From the NCBI GenBank assembly GCA_963798275.1, contig CAWCTB010000039.1, forward strand, positions 149,841 through 213,840: 64,000 nt of DNA, in the 5' to 3' direction. This DNA is from CAWCTB01 sp963798275 (GTDB lineage Bacteria; Acidobacteriota; Terriglobia; Terriglobales; Acidobacteriaceae). A model generated the notes under the pieces. That model saw only the letters and a list, made by a program, of their open reading frames with translations. It searched no databases and was not told where the DNA came from. Position numbers and translations under genes: made by a program. This document shows, in pieces, positions 18,448 to 28,959 of the stretch (the stretch's first letter is position 1; each line of letters starts with the position of its first letter).

Positions 18448-19422
18448 CTACTTTGACGCCGGCTTGGCGTCGGCGCCAGTGGACGGCGGAGCTGCCGGGG
18501 GTTGGATTCCCGCCGCCTTGAGCTGCTCATTGAGGACGGCACGAACGTCATCGGGATCGACCGCACCTTCCAGCCGCTGGCCGTTGATAAACATGGTCGG
18601 GGTAGCATTTACGCCCACGGACTCAGCCTCGCTCATCGATGCCTTCAAGGTGGTATCGGGCTGTTGCTTGATGCACGCCTGCAGGCGGTTGGCATCAGCG
18701 CCGTTTTTCTTCCCGAAGTCCACCGCCAGCTTGTCTAACGCGGCGTCGGCATGATCGAGCCCCTTGTCACCGCTGATTTCTCGCTGGTTGGCATGCACGT
18801 AGTCGGCGAACTCCCAAAAGCCTTCGCCGCTTTCCTTGGCGAGGCAGTTGGCGTCATTGGCCGCCCGCTTGGCCCAAGGATGCATGGGCAGGGGATAGTC
18901 CTTGTAGATGATCTTCACGCGGTCGCCATATTGCGGCAGGATCTCTTGCATCAGGGTGGCATGCATGCGCGAGCAGAACGGGCATTCAAAGTCATCGAAG
19001 TTGACGATAGTGACCTTGGCGTTAGGATTGCCGCGCACAGGCCGCCCCTGCACGTCGATCTTGTTCATCCGCTCGGCGTAGATGTCGCGCGTCAGATCGA
19101 TCTTGGTCATGCGGGCCAGGGTCTTTCCGTCCCTGGACAGCAGAAAATCAAGCTTCTGCTCTTTGCCATGCCCGCTCAAAGTAAGTGTCACGCTGTCATA
19201 GCCCACCACGTCGCTGGGACGTGGGTCGGTTACGCTCACGCCTACGTCGGCAGGAAGCTCATACTGTGCCCGCACCTGGCGCTCGATGCGCAGCTTCAGT
19301 TCCGGCGTGAGGGGAGCCACCGCCGTAGAAGCGACGGGAGTAGTGGACGGGTTTGTGGGCGGAGTGGACTGCGCCGAGCAGCCGGCGCAGACCAGTAGAA
19401 ATACGACGGCTAGACGTCTCAT
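18448..19422 (-). CDS. DsbA-family thiol-disulfide oxidoreductase lipoprotein
   Basis: The start at 19420-19422 gives MRRLAVVFLLVCAGCSAQ, a lipoprotein signal with Cys15. After an Ala/Pro/Thr linker and an N-terminal region of about 100 residues lies a thioredoxin-fold domain. It has F-D-D-F-E-C-P-F-C-S (C-x2-C active site) and the cis-Pro loop G-V-N-A-T-P-T-M-F-I-N-G. The inserted helical domain fits DsbA/DsbG-like thioredoxins (Thioredoxin_4). It should oxidise or isomerise disulfides in the periplasm. Gene context with a parvulin supports a role in protein export. The gene is intact. Confidence 0.9.
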   Translation of the reverse strand: MRRLAVVFLLVCAGCSAQSTPPTNPSTTPVASTAVAPLTPELKLRIERQVRAQYELPADVGVSVTDPRPSDVVGYDSVTLTLSGHGKEQKLDFLLSRDGKTLARMTKIDLTRDIYAERMNKIDVQGRPVRGNPNAKVTIVNFDDFECPFCSRMHATLMQEILPQYGDRVKIIYKDYPLPMHPWAKRAANDANCLAKESGEGFWEFADYVHANQREISGDKGLDHADAALDKLAVDFGKKNGADANRLQACIKQQPDTTLKASMSEAESVGVNATPTMFINGQRLEGAVDPDDVRAVLNEQLKAAGIQPPAAPPSTGADAKPASK

Positions 19423-19550
19423 CAGCAAATACCAGATACCTTCGAAGGAGAGCATTGAATCTTTGATTATCTCATGGACGACTAGATGGCGTTCCGCAAG
19501 TTCGTGCCATCACTCTAAACAGCGGCATTGCGGAGAACGGCGTCACCTCA

Positions 19551-19604
19551 GCGGCTAAAGCCGCACCCATGAACGCGCTTTTGCGGCACGGCTGAAGCCG
19601 TGCC
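19551..19604. repeat. Two adjacent REP-like palindromes
   Basis: GCGGCT-AA-AGCCGC (19551-19564) is followed 20 bases later by GGCACGGCT-GA-AGCCGTGCC (19585-19604). Both share the core GGCT-N2-AGCC with a two-base loop. The second runs into CTTTC. They lie between larE and the DsbA-like gene and look like extragenic palindromic units of the kind common in GC-rich genomes. Confidence 0.7.
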
Positions 19605-19664
19605 CTTTCAAAACAACGTCGAGTTAGTCTGCAAACTTCCGGGACGCCACACTAGTGCGGGCTG

Positions 19665-20538
19665 CTATCCGGCTGAGGGTTTTCGCAGATTGTCAATCGC
19701 CAGGATCGCATTCATCGATCCCGAGCGGAAGCCCTCCAGATCGAGGGTGACATACTTAAATCCCAGTGCTTTGAAGATGCGGGTGAACTCGGCCGCCATC
19801 GCCGGCGTCATGGCGCGGGGCAGTTCTAGGCGGGCAATCTCAATGCGCACGATGTCGCCATGATGGCGAACGCGAAACTGGCGAAATCCCAAGGCTCGCA
19901 ATGCATCTTCACCATGTTCTACTACCCGCAGCGCCTCCTGCGTCACTGGCCGGCCGTACTCGATGCGCGAGGACAGACAGGCGGAAGCAGGTTTGTCCCA
20001 GACCCGCAGGCCTGCTGTCTGCGCAAGTTGCCGGATGTCGCTCTTGGTCAATCCAGCCTCGAGCAGCGGAGCCGCCACCTGGTGTTGCTGCGCGGCCTGC
20101 TGCCCGGGGCGGTAATCGCCCTGGTCGTCAACATTCACGCCGTAGGCAATGGTCTGGAACGCCAATCGTACGCGGAAGTTTTCCATAACGGTGAACAGTT
20201 CGTCTTTGCAATGGAAGCAGCGCGCCGCGTCGTTGCGGCGGTACTCGGGGCCGGTCCATCTCACCGGTATTGACGATACGCAGCGGAATGCCTTGTTCTT
20301 CGGCGAAGGCGAGCGCGTCGTGCATTTGCGAGCGGGCCAGGCTGGGCGAATCGGCCAGCACGGCGATCATGTTCTCGCGCAGTTCACGGTGGGCCGCCCA
20401 CGCCAGATAGGCGGAGTCCACACCTCCGGAGTAGGCCACCATCACCTGCCCGTACGAGCGCAGCAAGCGGAGGAATTCCCGTTCCTTGACGGCGAGAGAC
20501 TCGGGTTCCGCGGTGAGGTTGGAGGACGGAGCTGACAT
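19665..20538 (-). CDS. larE: ATP-dependent sacrificial sulfur transferase LarE, frameshifted
   Basis: LarE donates sulfur from its own Cys during synthesis of the nickel-pincer nucleotide cofactor of lactate racemase. The start at 20538 gives MSAPSSNLTAEPESLAVKER. The PP-loop is V-A-Y-S-G-G-V-D-S, and the C-terminal part has C-F-H-C-K-D-E-L and K-P-A-S-A-C-L-S-S-R-I, which includes the sacrificial Cys. One frameshift near 20260 (N-T-G-E-M to E-Y-R-R-N-D) breaks the ORF. Total about 291 residues is normal. No larB or larC is in the window. Confidence 0.9.
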
Positions 20539-20579
20539 GGGCCCATTGTATGACACAAGGCGGGCTGGGGGATCGCGGG

Positions 20580-23230
20580 CTAGTAGATTCTGTCCTGCCG
20601 CCGGATGGTGCCGAAGGTGCCAAAATTCGCCAGGCTCAGGGCAAAGCGGTAATAGTTCTCGTTGCGAACCGACCCCAGGGCCCAACGTTTGTACTCGAAG
20701 GTGACGCCGCAGCAATCCCAGTTGTAGGTCGCCTGCGCTCCCGAGTATTGGATCTGCTTCAACTCGTAGTCATAGCCGACGTTAGCGCCGGCGTTGAAGC
20801 CCAAACGACTGATGTTGCCATAGAGCAGCTGCAGGCGGAACTGGTTCAGGGTGTTGGCCGGAATGGTGGTGCCGCCGACAACGATCGAAGCCGGAATGTT
20901 GAGGTAGAGCTGCCCTGCGTTGATATACCAGTTTCCGATGCGATGACCAGCAAGAATCGTGCTGGCATTTATCTGTCCCGTGACCGTGTCGTAGTCGAAG
21001 GCCCACTGCAGGTCGTTGTTATTGTCCAGCCATTTGAGGCGCGAGACGATCGGCGAGAAACGGCGCGGCTGATAGAGAAAGGCGATCCCGGTAAGCTCGT
21101 CGGAGCTGTCGAACACGTTGCGTGAACCGTTAACCAGTGCCCCGCCGAAGGTCGTGTCCATGAAGTACTTCTGGGTGATTTCCCAGCTCAAGACTTCTCG
21201 CGCCGCACCTTGCTGGTCATCGCAGTAGCCTTGCTTCTTCTGCTCTTCGGTGATTTCGGGCAGCCCAACCCCCGCCACCCGCTCCACGTACTTCGGCTGC
21301 CGGTAGCACTTCGCTTCCGACGTACTCTTCTTTGCATAGAGCCGGTTCATCACGCCGTACTGCACTTCATTGGTATTCGCCAGTATGTCGCGATAGTCGA
21401 AGCGAATAATGTTGCTGAAATTGTCTGATTCCGGTTTGGTAGCGGTAAGTTACGCTGGGTTCAACCGTATGCTTGAAGACGTAACCGAACAGTTTGCGAT
21501 CGAAGATTTTCGAAACCGTTGGAGGCCGGATTTCCATCGAGGTGTGCAGCACATTGCGGTTTATGGAATCGCTTACGGCTCTGGGCAGCGATGTGCTCGT
21601 GCCCGGCTGCAGTTGCTGGGTGTAAAACGTTTCATCCAGGCCGAGCTCGGGGCGCAGCGTCCAACCGTGCAAAAACTCCGGCATGCTGAACCAGGGGTGG
21701 ACATCGGCGCGGCCAACGACCGATGCCGTCTGAAATCCCGGCTCGTGGCGGGATAATCCCTCTCCCGCGAGATCGTAGGCATACATGAAGGGCGTGCTGC
21801 CGATGGGTTTCTCAACTCCCGCCATCTGCAAACTCGGAGTATGAGCGATGTCGATGACGTCGCCTTGCGTGGCGCTCTGGTAGTTCTGGTAGCGCGAGAT
21901 CAGCAGGGCACCGAAATTCCCGGACCAGCTCTTGCTGATGAATCCAGCCGAACGCACCTCCGAGTTCACGGCATCCACAAAGCTCTGCGCCAAACGCCAG
22001 GCGGAAAATGTAGGAACTCAAGTAATCGACCGCGATCACGCCGCGAGAATCGTATGGCAGGCTGAAGTCGCCGTTGAACTTGGCTTCTTCGCCCCCCTGG
22101 TTTTGGCCGGTGCCGGGATAGCCTTTGGAATCGATGACGCCGAAGTACTCCGCCTGAAAACGGTATTTGTACCCGATGGAGCGATAGGTGCCATGCTGTG
22201 CCCAGCCCCTCTTGGAGTACAACTCTGCCCCTATGGTTGCGTCGGAACTGCGATTGATGGCCCAGTAAAACCCGTCGCCCAGTATGGTGCCGCGGGTGTT
22301 GGAAAGGCCAATCACCGGAATCAGAAAGCCGCTTTTGCGGCCCAGATTGTCAATCGGGTGCTCGGCATAGGGGAAATAGAAGACCGGAATGCCGTGGATG
22401 CGCAGGGTGGCGTGATGCATGCGCGCATCCTCGCCCATTTCCACTTCCGAAGTGGCGGCATTGAACTCCCACTTCGGCTTGGGCAGCTGGCAGGAAGTGA
22501 TAAAGCCGTGGTGCACACGGTATCGGTCCGGTCCCAGCTTGTCGACCACCTTCCCGGAGAAGAAGAAAGGGCTGGATGAGGTCAGGAACATCTGCTTGTT
22601 CTTGACGCGAACGCCGGTAGAACCGGTTACGTTGTAAAAGGTGCCGGAGTCGCGACTCACGTCGTAGGTTCCATGGGTCGCAGTGAGGTGTTCGTTGTGG
22701 GTACCGCCATCAAACGTGACATGCCCGGTGGCTGTGATTAAGCCAGTGGTGGAATCGTAGGTCGCCTGGTCGCAATGCAGGACATTGTTGCGAAACCGAA
22801 TCACGACATGCCCCCGAACGTGGTAGATGTCCTGATTCTTCTCCTGGTGGTCAGCGCTGATCAGGACCTCGTCCCGTCCTAGAGCAACATTCAGGGCAGG
22901 CCGGGGAGTACTGTTGTCTGGTTGATCGCTGGCCTCCATTTGCTGGCGCAGGATCTGCTCCGTCTGCCGGCTGTCTTCTTCCTGCCACTCCGCCTCCGAC
23001 TTCTTCTGCACCGGACTCGACTCCGATCCGTTTGGGCTGGTGGAAGCAGGAGACGGCGGAGACGCGGGATTCGGTGGCGCTTGGGAGGATGCGGGATTCA
23101 GGTCCTGTCCGGCTGGCGACTGCGCCGCTTCGATTGGGCCACTCCGCAACTGGCTGGTTAATAGCCCGGGCCGCAGAAACAGATGACAAGCCAGCAGCGC
23201 CGTGATAATCAATCGAGTGCGGGAATTCAT
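20580..23230 (-). CDS. lptD: LPS-assembly outer membrane protein LptD (OstA), frameshifted twice
   Basis: LptD inserts lipopolysaccharide into the outer leaflet of the outer membrane. A signal segment (IITALLACHLFLRPGLLTS) and a Pro/Ser-rich linker precede the OstA/LptA-like domain (about residues 110-260: V-L-I-S-A-D-H-Q-E-K, A-T-G-H-V-T-F). A large beta-barrel follows, including the conserved P-Y-A-E-H-P-I-D-N-L-G-R-K-S-G-F-L-I-P. Two frameshifts, near 21990 and 21420, split it into three frames that join smoothly (A-F-G/A-Q-S-F-V-D-A-V and R-Q-F/S-N-I-I-R-F-D-Y-R-D-I). The reconstructed length is about 883 residues. It is evidence for a diderm organism with LPS. Confidence 0.88.
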
Positions 23231-23511
23231 CGAAAGCTGAGTGTTCCTTCGCGGATAGCCTGGACTTTGGGTAGACCTTGAAACTTAGCATGCCACAAGG
23301 TCGCGGGCAAAATGCGAAGCGACTCGTGGGGTTCGCGCTGCTTTGGGGGGTTGCCTGAAGACGGTCGAAGTCCAAGGGTTGCCGACCGGTGTTCACAGGC
23401 AACATGCATGGCCTCATCCATGGGCAGGATCGGCAGCCTGCTCTCTGGGGATGACCCATGCTTCATAACGACTGCATTTTTGTGCGGTAACCGGAATAGT
23501 CGCGCCACGAC

Positions 23512-24595
23512 ATGACTGAACAGCAATACTCTCGGATCGACGATACGCAAGATTCCTCAGAACTGAACGCCGAACGCTGGCGCAACGAGATCCAGGCCCG
23601 CGTTGCCAGATATAAACATCGCCGCGGACGCCGGGTCGAGGGCGCATTCTCTATGCGCTTCCCGTTTCCTCCGGAAGAAGTTCCGGTTCCTGCCTTGGAT
23701 CCAGCCGAATCTGCGGAGGAGCCCACACTTGCGGCTGAGAACCCGCCCAATGTGGCGCTCAGCGCGATCAAAGAAGAAGTTTCGAGCGGACCCATCGCCG
23801 AACTGCCGCCCACCTTCTCGACCGAGCTCGGCAAAGACCCTGCCCAGCCGGCGATTGTCGTAGAACCGCTGGCGGAGATACCGGGGCCATTCGCAGTTGC
23901 CGCTGACCGGGAAAACGAGCCAGCGCCGGCTGCGGGTTCCTTCCGCTCCCCGCCCGCGGGCACGCCGCAAGGTGATTGCATTCCCCCGGCAGGCATCCGT
24001 TGCCGAGGAAAATCCTTACCTGCTGGCCGATCCGGTGCTTGCGGAACAGCCTCGCATTCTCGATGTGCCGGAGGAACTCGAGGCCACTCCGGCGACTCCC
24101 TTTCTGGATGGCCTGCAACTCGAACCCTTGCGCAATGGGCAGCAGGTTGCGGACACCCGCCAGGAGCAAGACGAACTTCCCCATCCGGCAGCAAGCCTTG
24201 CGCGGCGAGTTCAGGCGGCACTGATTGACTTTGCGGTGGTGGGCGCCGGCTGCGCCATCTTCGGCGGTGTCGCGTACCGCATGCTGCTGGGCGTTCTGGT
24301 CATCGGCAAACCGCTGGTGGCCGGTGCGGTTCTGATCCCGGTTATCTTTTGGAGCCTTTACCAGTATCTGTTTCTGGTACATAACGCCGGGACGGTAGGC
24401 ATGAGGGTGGCCCACATTCGACTCAGCACTTTCAAAGGAAGTCCGGTCCGTCGCGCCCAACGCAGACTGCGTGTCTTTGGCCTATATCTTTCCGCCATGT
24501 CGCTGGCCATGGGCCTGCTCTGGGCGTTCGTCGACGTCGACGCGCTCTGCTGGCACGATCGCATCAGCCGCACCTATCCCGTTGTACGGCAGTGA
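23512..24595 (+). CDS. RDD family membrane protein, frameshifted
   Basis: A long, acidic and Pro-rich N-terminal region (about 220 residues, starting MTEQQYSRIDDTQDSSELNA) precedes a C-terminal RDD domain. The domain has R-R-V-Q-A-A-L-I-D-F-A-V-V-G-A-G-C, two or three membrane helices, the G-T-V-G-M-R-V-A-H-I-R motif, and W-H-D-R-I-S-R-T near the end (the second R-D-type signature). One frameshift near 23950 joins the first frame (S-F-R-S) to the second (R-V-I-A-F-P-R-Q-A-S in spirit). RDD proteins include ion/proton antiporters, but most, like this one, have no known function. Confidence 0.8.
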
Positions 24596-24861
24596 CAACC
24601 GCCCGCAGCTTCTTGCTCGGGCGGAGTCTCGAAGATGGTCGTTGCCGTAAAAGCTCACAGTTCCGAACGTACTGACATCTTCCCGCTTGACCATTTACAT
24701 TCGTAGGAAGTCTCTCGGGCCGCCGGCGGCTGAGGATTGAGGGTTCACCCGCTGGTAACGTGTCCGAGGAACAGTTTCCGCGAGACGGTGCGTCGATTGA
24801 ATCAGCCGCTGCCAGACATGCTTCCAATCGATGCTCAAGGGTTGAAGTTCGCCTAGCTACT

Positions 24862-27219
24862 ATGTCCACGCCAGCTGACAATCTGCAACGGCCCGCCGTC
24901 AAGGTGTTCGTCGCCACTTCAGTGATGCTGACGTTCATCTCGTTCTGGCGCGCTGCGGCCATTGTGTTGTCTGACCTGGCCTCGTCGGCCTATTACGTGG
25001 GAGGCGATGCGGAGAAGGTCATCGGTAAGAGCGCTCCCTGGTTCGTCCTGGCGGTCATGGTGTTCAGCTACGCCGTGCGCGCGCTTTACATCGAGTCAAG
25101 CGCAATGTTCGTGCGCGGTGGCGTCTATCGCGTGGTCAAGCAGGCGCTGGGCGGCACGTTGGCCAAGCTGTCGGTGTCCGCGCTGCTGTTCGATTACGTT
25201 TTAACAGGCCCGATCAGCTCGGTCGCCGCCGGGCAGTATTTTGCCGGGTTTCTTACTGACACGCTTCATCATCTCGGCTACGCCAACTTTCACATCCCCG
25301 AGAACCTATTCTCGGCCTGCTTTGCTGCGCTGGTCACCATTTATTTCTGGTGGCAGAACATCCAGGGCATTCACGAATCCAGCGAACGCGCCCTGCAGAT
25401 CATGAAGATCACCACCGTGATGGTCGTGATGCTCATCATCTGGTGCCTGATCACGATCGCCAAAACAGGTGCGCAGCTCCCGCCCATCCCCTCGGCGGAT
25501 GCCATCCCCCGTGATCGCGAGTCATTGGGATGGCTGCTCGGAACGTGGGCGACGCGCATCCCGATCATCATGATGCTGGTTGGCTTCGGTCACTCGGTTC
25601 TGGCCATGAGCGGCGAGGAATCCCTGGCGCAGGTCAACCGCGAGATCGAACACCCCAAGCTGAAGAACCTGGAGAAGACCGGCCTGGTCATCTTCCTGTA
25701 CAGCCTGTTCTTCACCTCGCTGGTCTCGTTCTTCGCCGTGATGATCATTCCGGACAACATTCGGCCGGAATATTTCGCCAACCTGATAAGCGGCCTGGCC
25801 ATGCAAATGGTCGGACCCTATTCGCTGCGCCTGGTGTTCCAGGGCTTTGTGGTGCTGGTGGGAGCGCTGATCCTTTCCGGCGCCGTGAATACCGCGATCG
25901 TGGGCGCCAACGGCGTGCTGAGCCGCATGGTGGAGGACGGCGTCCTGACCTCCTGGTTCAAGAAGCCGCAGCGCAAGTATGGCACCACGTTCCGCGTCAT
26001 CAACATGATCACGGCACTGCAGTTGTTCACCATTGCGGCCAGCCGTGGCAACGTTTACCTGCTGGCGTCGCTGTATGCCTTCGGCGTGATCTGGAGCTTT
26101 GCCTTCATGTCGCTGGCGGTGCTGGTGCTCCGGTACAAGATGCCGGAAAACCGCCAGTGGAAGGTGCCGGGCAACATTCACATTCGCGGAGTCGAAGTGC
26201 CAATCGGCGTCGCGCTGATTTCGCTGGTTCTGTTCTCCACCGCCATCGTGAACCTGCTGACCAAGCAGCTTGCCACGATTGCCGGTGTCAGCTTCAGCGT
26301 GGTTTTCTTCTTCGTACTCACCGTGTCCGAGCGCATGAACGCCGAGCACCATGCCAAGGGCGAATCAGAGCTGGAGCAGTTCAACGTCGCCGGCAATACC
26401 GAACTGAGTCCGCAGGAGATGCAGGTCCGCCCCGGCAACATCCTGGTGGCGGTGCGTGATCCGCGCAACCTGTATTACCTGCGCAAAGTCCTCTCCAAGG
26501 TGGACACCACCAAGACTGACGTCGTGGTCATGACCTCACGGGTCTACCAGCGCGAACATTCGTTCAGCGGCAGTCTGGTGGTCGATACCTCCGAGGTCTT
26601 CGAGAAGTATGAGCAGGAACTGTTCACCGCCGTTGTGAACGTGGCCGAGAAGGAAGGCAAGCACGTCTCGCTGGTCGTCGTGCCTACCAATGACGTCTTC
26701 GAAAGCATTGTGGCTACGGCGCAACGGCTGAAATCGACGGTGATCGTTTGCGGCCTGTCCAACAAGCTCACCGCTGACGAGCAAGGCAAGCTGACCGGCG
26801 ACGCCTGGGAGCGCCTGCCCGAACCGCGTCCGCGCCTGCGCTTGCAGGTGGTCGAACCCAACGGCACCATCCACGAGTACCTGCTCGGGCCGCACACCCC
26901 GCGCATGCGCAAGGAAGAGGTCGACCTCTTGCACGGACTCTGGAAGGAAGTTACGACTGACCCGCGCTATCGCGAGCTGCACCACTATCATGTGCTGAAC
27001 GTGGCCCTGCGGGAAATGGTTTCCCGCATGCACGACGGCGCCGAACGTGATCAGGTCATGACTGACATCTATGACGAAATGCGCCGGAAGAGCGGGCCTC
27101 CCCTGGCCGACGGCGATGCCGCCGAAATCACCGACGATCTCGCGCCTGACCCAGCACAATCCGCAGATGCGAAGGATATTCCTCGATCTCCTGGAGATCG
27201 TAAGCCGTTTAAGTCCTGA
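24862..27219 (+). CDS. APC superfamily transporter with C-terminal cytoplasmic (Usp-like) domain
   Basis: A 785-residue protein from the ATG at 24862 (MSTPADNLQRPAVKVFVATS). An upstream GTG at 24760 would add 34 unlikely residues. Residues about 10-480 hold roughly 12 membrane helices of the amino-acid/polyamine/organocation type, with E-S-S-A-M-F-V-R-G-G-V-Y near helix 3 and G-H-S-V-L-A-M-S-G-E-E-S in the middle. The last 250 residues are soluble and resemble tandem universal-stress-type domains (N-I-L-V-A-V-R-D-P-R-N-L-Y-Y, V-V-V-P-T-N-D-V-F-E-S-I-V-A-T-A). The domain arrangement suggests transport gated by a soluble sensor. The substrate is unknown. The gene is intact. Confidence 0.82.
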   Translation: MSTPADNLQRPAVKVFVATSVMLTFISFWRAAAIVLSDLASSAYYVGGDAEKVIGKSAPWFVLAVMVFSYAVRALYIESSAMFVRGGVYRVVKQALGGTLAKLSVSALLFDYVLTGPISSVAAGQYFAGFLTDTLHHLGYANFHIPENLFSACFAALVTIYFWWQNIQGIHESSERALQIMKITTVMVVMLIIWCLITIAKTGAQLPPIPSADAIPRDRESLGWLLGTWATRIPIIMMLVGFGHSVLAMSGEESLAQVNREIEHPKLKNLEKTGLVIFLYSLFFTSLVSFFAVMIIPDNIRPEYFANLISGLAMQMVGPYSLRLVFQGFVVLVGALILSGAVNTAIVGANGVLSRMVEDGVLTSWFKKPQRKYGTTFRVINMITALQLFTIAASRGNVYLLASLYAFGVIWSFAFMSLAVLVLRYKMPENRQWKVPGNIHIRGVEVPIGVALISLVLFSTAIVNLLTKQLATIAGVSFSVVFFFVLTVSERMNAEHHAKGESELEQFNVAGNTELSPQEMQVRPGNILVAVRDPRNLYYLRKVLSKVDTTKTDVVVMTSRVYQREHSFSGSLVVDTSEVFEKYEQELFTAVVNVAEKEGKHVSLVVVPTNDVFESIVATAQRLKSTVIVCGLSNKLTADEQGKLTGDAWERLPEPRPRLRLQVVEPNGTIHEYLLGPHTPRMRKEEVDLLHGLWKEVTTDPRYRELHHYHVLNVALREMVSRMHDGAERDQVMTDIYDEMRRKSGPPLADGDAAEITDDLAPDPAQSADAKDIPRSPGDRKPFKS

Positions 27220-27296
27220 CCGACGTCATTCTCGCCGGCCGATTGCGGCCTCCTGATGCGGAGGATCGTTGCGCCGGTTCTTGATACCATCAACCT

Positions 27297-28959
27297 GTGA
27301 GCACAACGTCCCAGGTACGCGTCCGTTTCGCGCCGTCTCCTACCGGGCAACTGCACGTCGGCAATGCCCGCACTGCACTCTTCAATTGGCTTTTCGCCCG
27401 GCAAAAGGGCGGCACCATGGTCCTGCGCATTGAGGACACGGACGTGGAGCGCAGCGAGTCCCGTTACGAAGCTCAGCTTCTGGACGACCTGAAGTGGCTT
27501 GGCCTCGAGTGGGATGAAGGCCCCGACCTTGGCGGTCCGCATGTTCCTTATCGCCAGAGCGACCGCCTCGAAATCTACCGCGAGCACGCCGAGCGCCTAC
27601 TGCACGAGGGCAAGGCGTATCTTTGCTTCTGTTCGCAGGAGGAGTTGGAGCAGGATCGCGAGGCCGCCATGGCTGAGCACCGCTCGCCTTTGTATCCTGG
27701 CACCTGCCGCAACATCGATCCCACGGAAGCGCATGACCGGCGCTCGGCCGGAGAGGCTGCGGCCATTCGCCTGCGCATTCCCGAGCATCCCATCCGCTTC
27801 CACGACATCGTGCGTGGCGAAGTGGAGTTCTCCAACGAAGCAGTCAGCGATCCCATCATTCTGCGCTCAACCGGCATCCCGGTTTACAACTACGTGGTGG
27901 TGGTCGATGACGCGCTGATGAACATCACCCACGTGATTCGTGGCGACGATCATCTCTCGAACACGCCCAAGCAGGTTGCGCTGTACGAAGCGCTAGGCTG
28001 GCCAGTACCCGAGTTCGCGCATCTGTCGACCATCCTCGGCAGTGACGGCAAGCGCCTTTCCAAGCGACACGGCGCGACCTCGATCGCGAACTTCCGGGAC
28101 ATGGGCGTGCTGCCCGAAGCGCTGATGAACTATCTCGCGCTGCTCGGCTGGGCCCCTAGCGGAGGTACCCGCGAAATCTTCAGCCCCGACGAACTTAAGC
28201 GCGAGTTTCGCCTAGAGCGGGTCACGCCTTCAGCCGCGGTGTTCGATATGGAGAAGCTCTACTGGCTGAACCGGCACTACATCAAAGCAGAGCCCGCCCG
28301 AGCGCATCGAGCGACTGGCGGAGCCTTACTTCGTGAGCGCGGGCCTACTGCCGGGGTATCCGGACGATGCGACGCGTGCCTGGTTCAGCAAGGTGGTGGC
28401 CCTGTTTGGCCCAGCGGTGAATAAGCTTGACGAGCTCCCCGAACGCACCAAGCTGCTGTTTAGCGTCGATCCCTCAGCCGCGTTAGGCGCGGTAGACAAC
28501 GCCGAGGTGCTGGCATTGCCGAAGACGAACGAGGTGCTTGCCGAATTCGCGCGGCACGTCGAGGGCGACCCTTCGCCCATGACGCCCGAGCGCTTCAAGA
28601 GCGTCATGAACGAGATCAAGGTAAAGACCGGCGCCAAAGGCAAAGAGCTGTTTCACCCGGTACGCATCGTGATTACCGGGTCACACTCCGGTCCCGAATT
28701 CGATAAGTTGATCCCGATTCTCGAAGAGGGTTCGCAGCTAGCCTTGCCCGTCCACGTGAAGAACGTGCGCGAGCGCGTGGCGGTCATTCCGCGCGGCGAT
28801 GAACCTGTCCGGCGTGATGACCTGCCCTATTCGCCCGCCATTTTCTCCAGACCTTGCTCCAAGTCTGCGATCAGATCGCCCCTGTCCTCGAGGCCGATGT
28901 TCAACCGCACGATGCGATGTCCATATGCCGGTCGCGTCTTCCAGTTGCCGAAGTCGTAG
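27297..28959 (+). CDS. gltX: Glutamate-tRNA ligase GltX, frameshifted
   Basis: GltX charges tRNA-Glu. It starts at GTG 27297 with V-R-F-A-P-S-P-T-G-Q-L-H-V-G-N (class I HIGH motif). It has the discriminating R-I-E-D-T-D, the cysteine-containing C-F-C-S-Q-E-E-L region, and K-R-L-S-K-R-H-G (KMSKS motif). One frameshift near 28290 splits catalytic and anticodon-binding parts. The C-terminal frame reads past the natural end (after V-K-N-V-R-E-R-V) to 28959. A TGA at 28800-28802 in another frame is a likelier true stop, implying a further indel. As written it overlaps the convergent lyase gene. Confidence 0.9.

Noticed and set aside
19456..19664. A gene between larE and the DsbA-like gene
   Set aside because: Only palindromic repeats are seen; short ORFs lack starts with ribosome sites.
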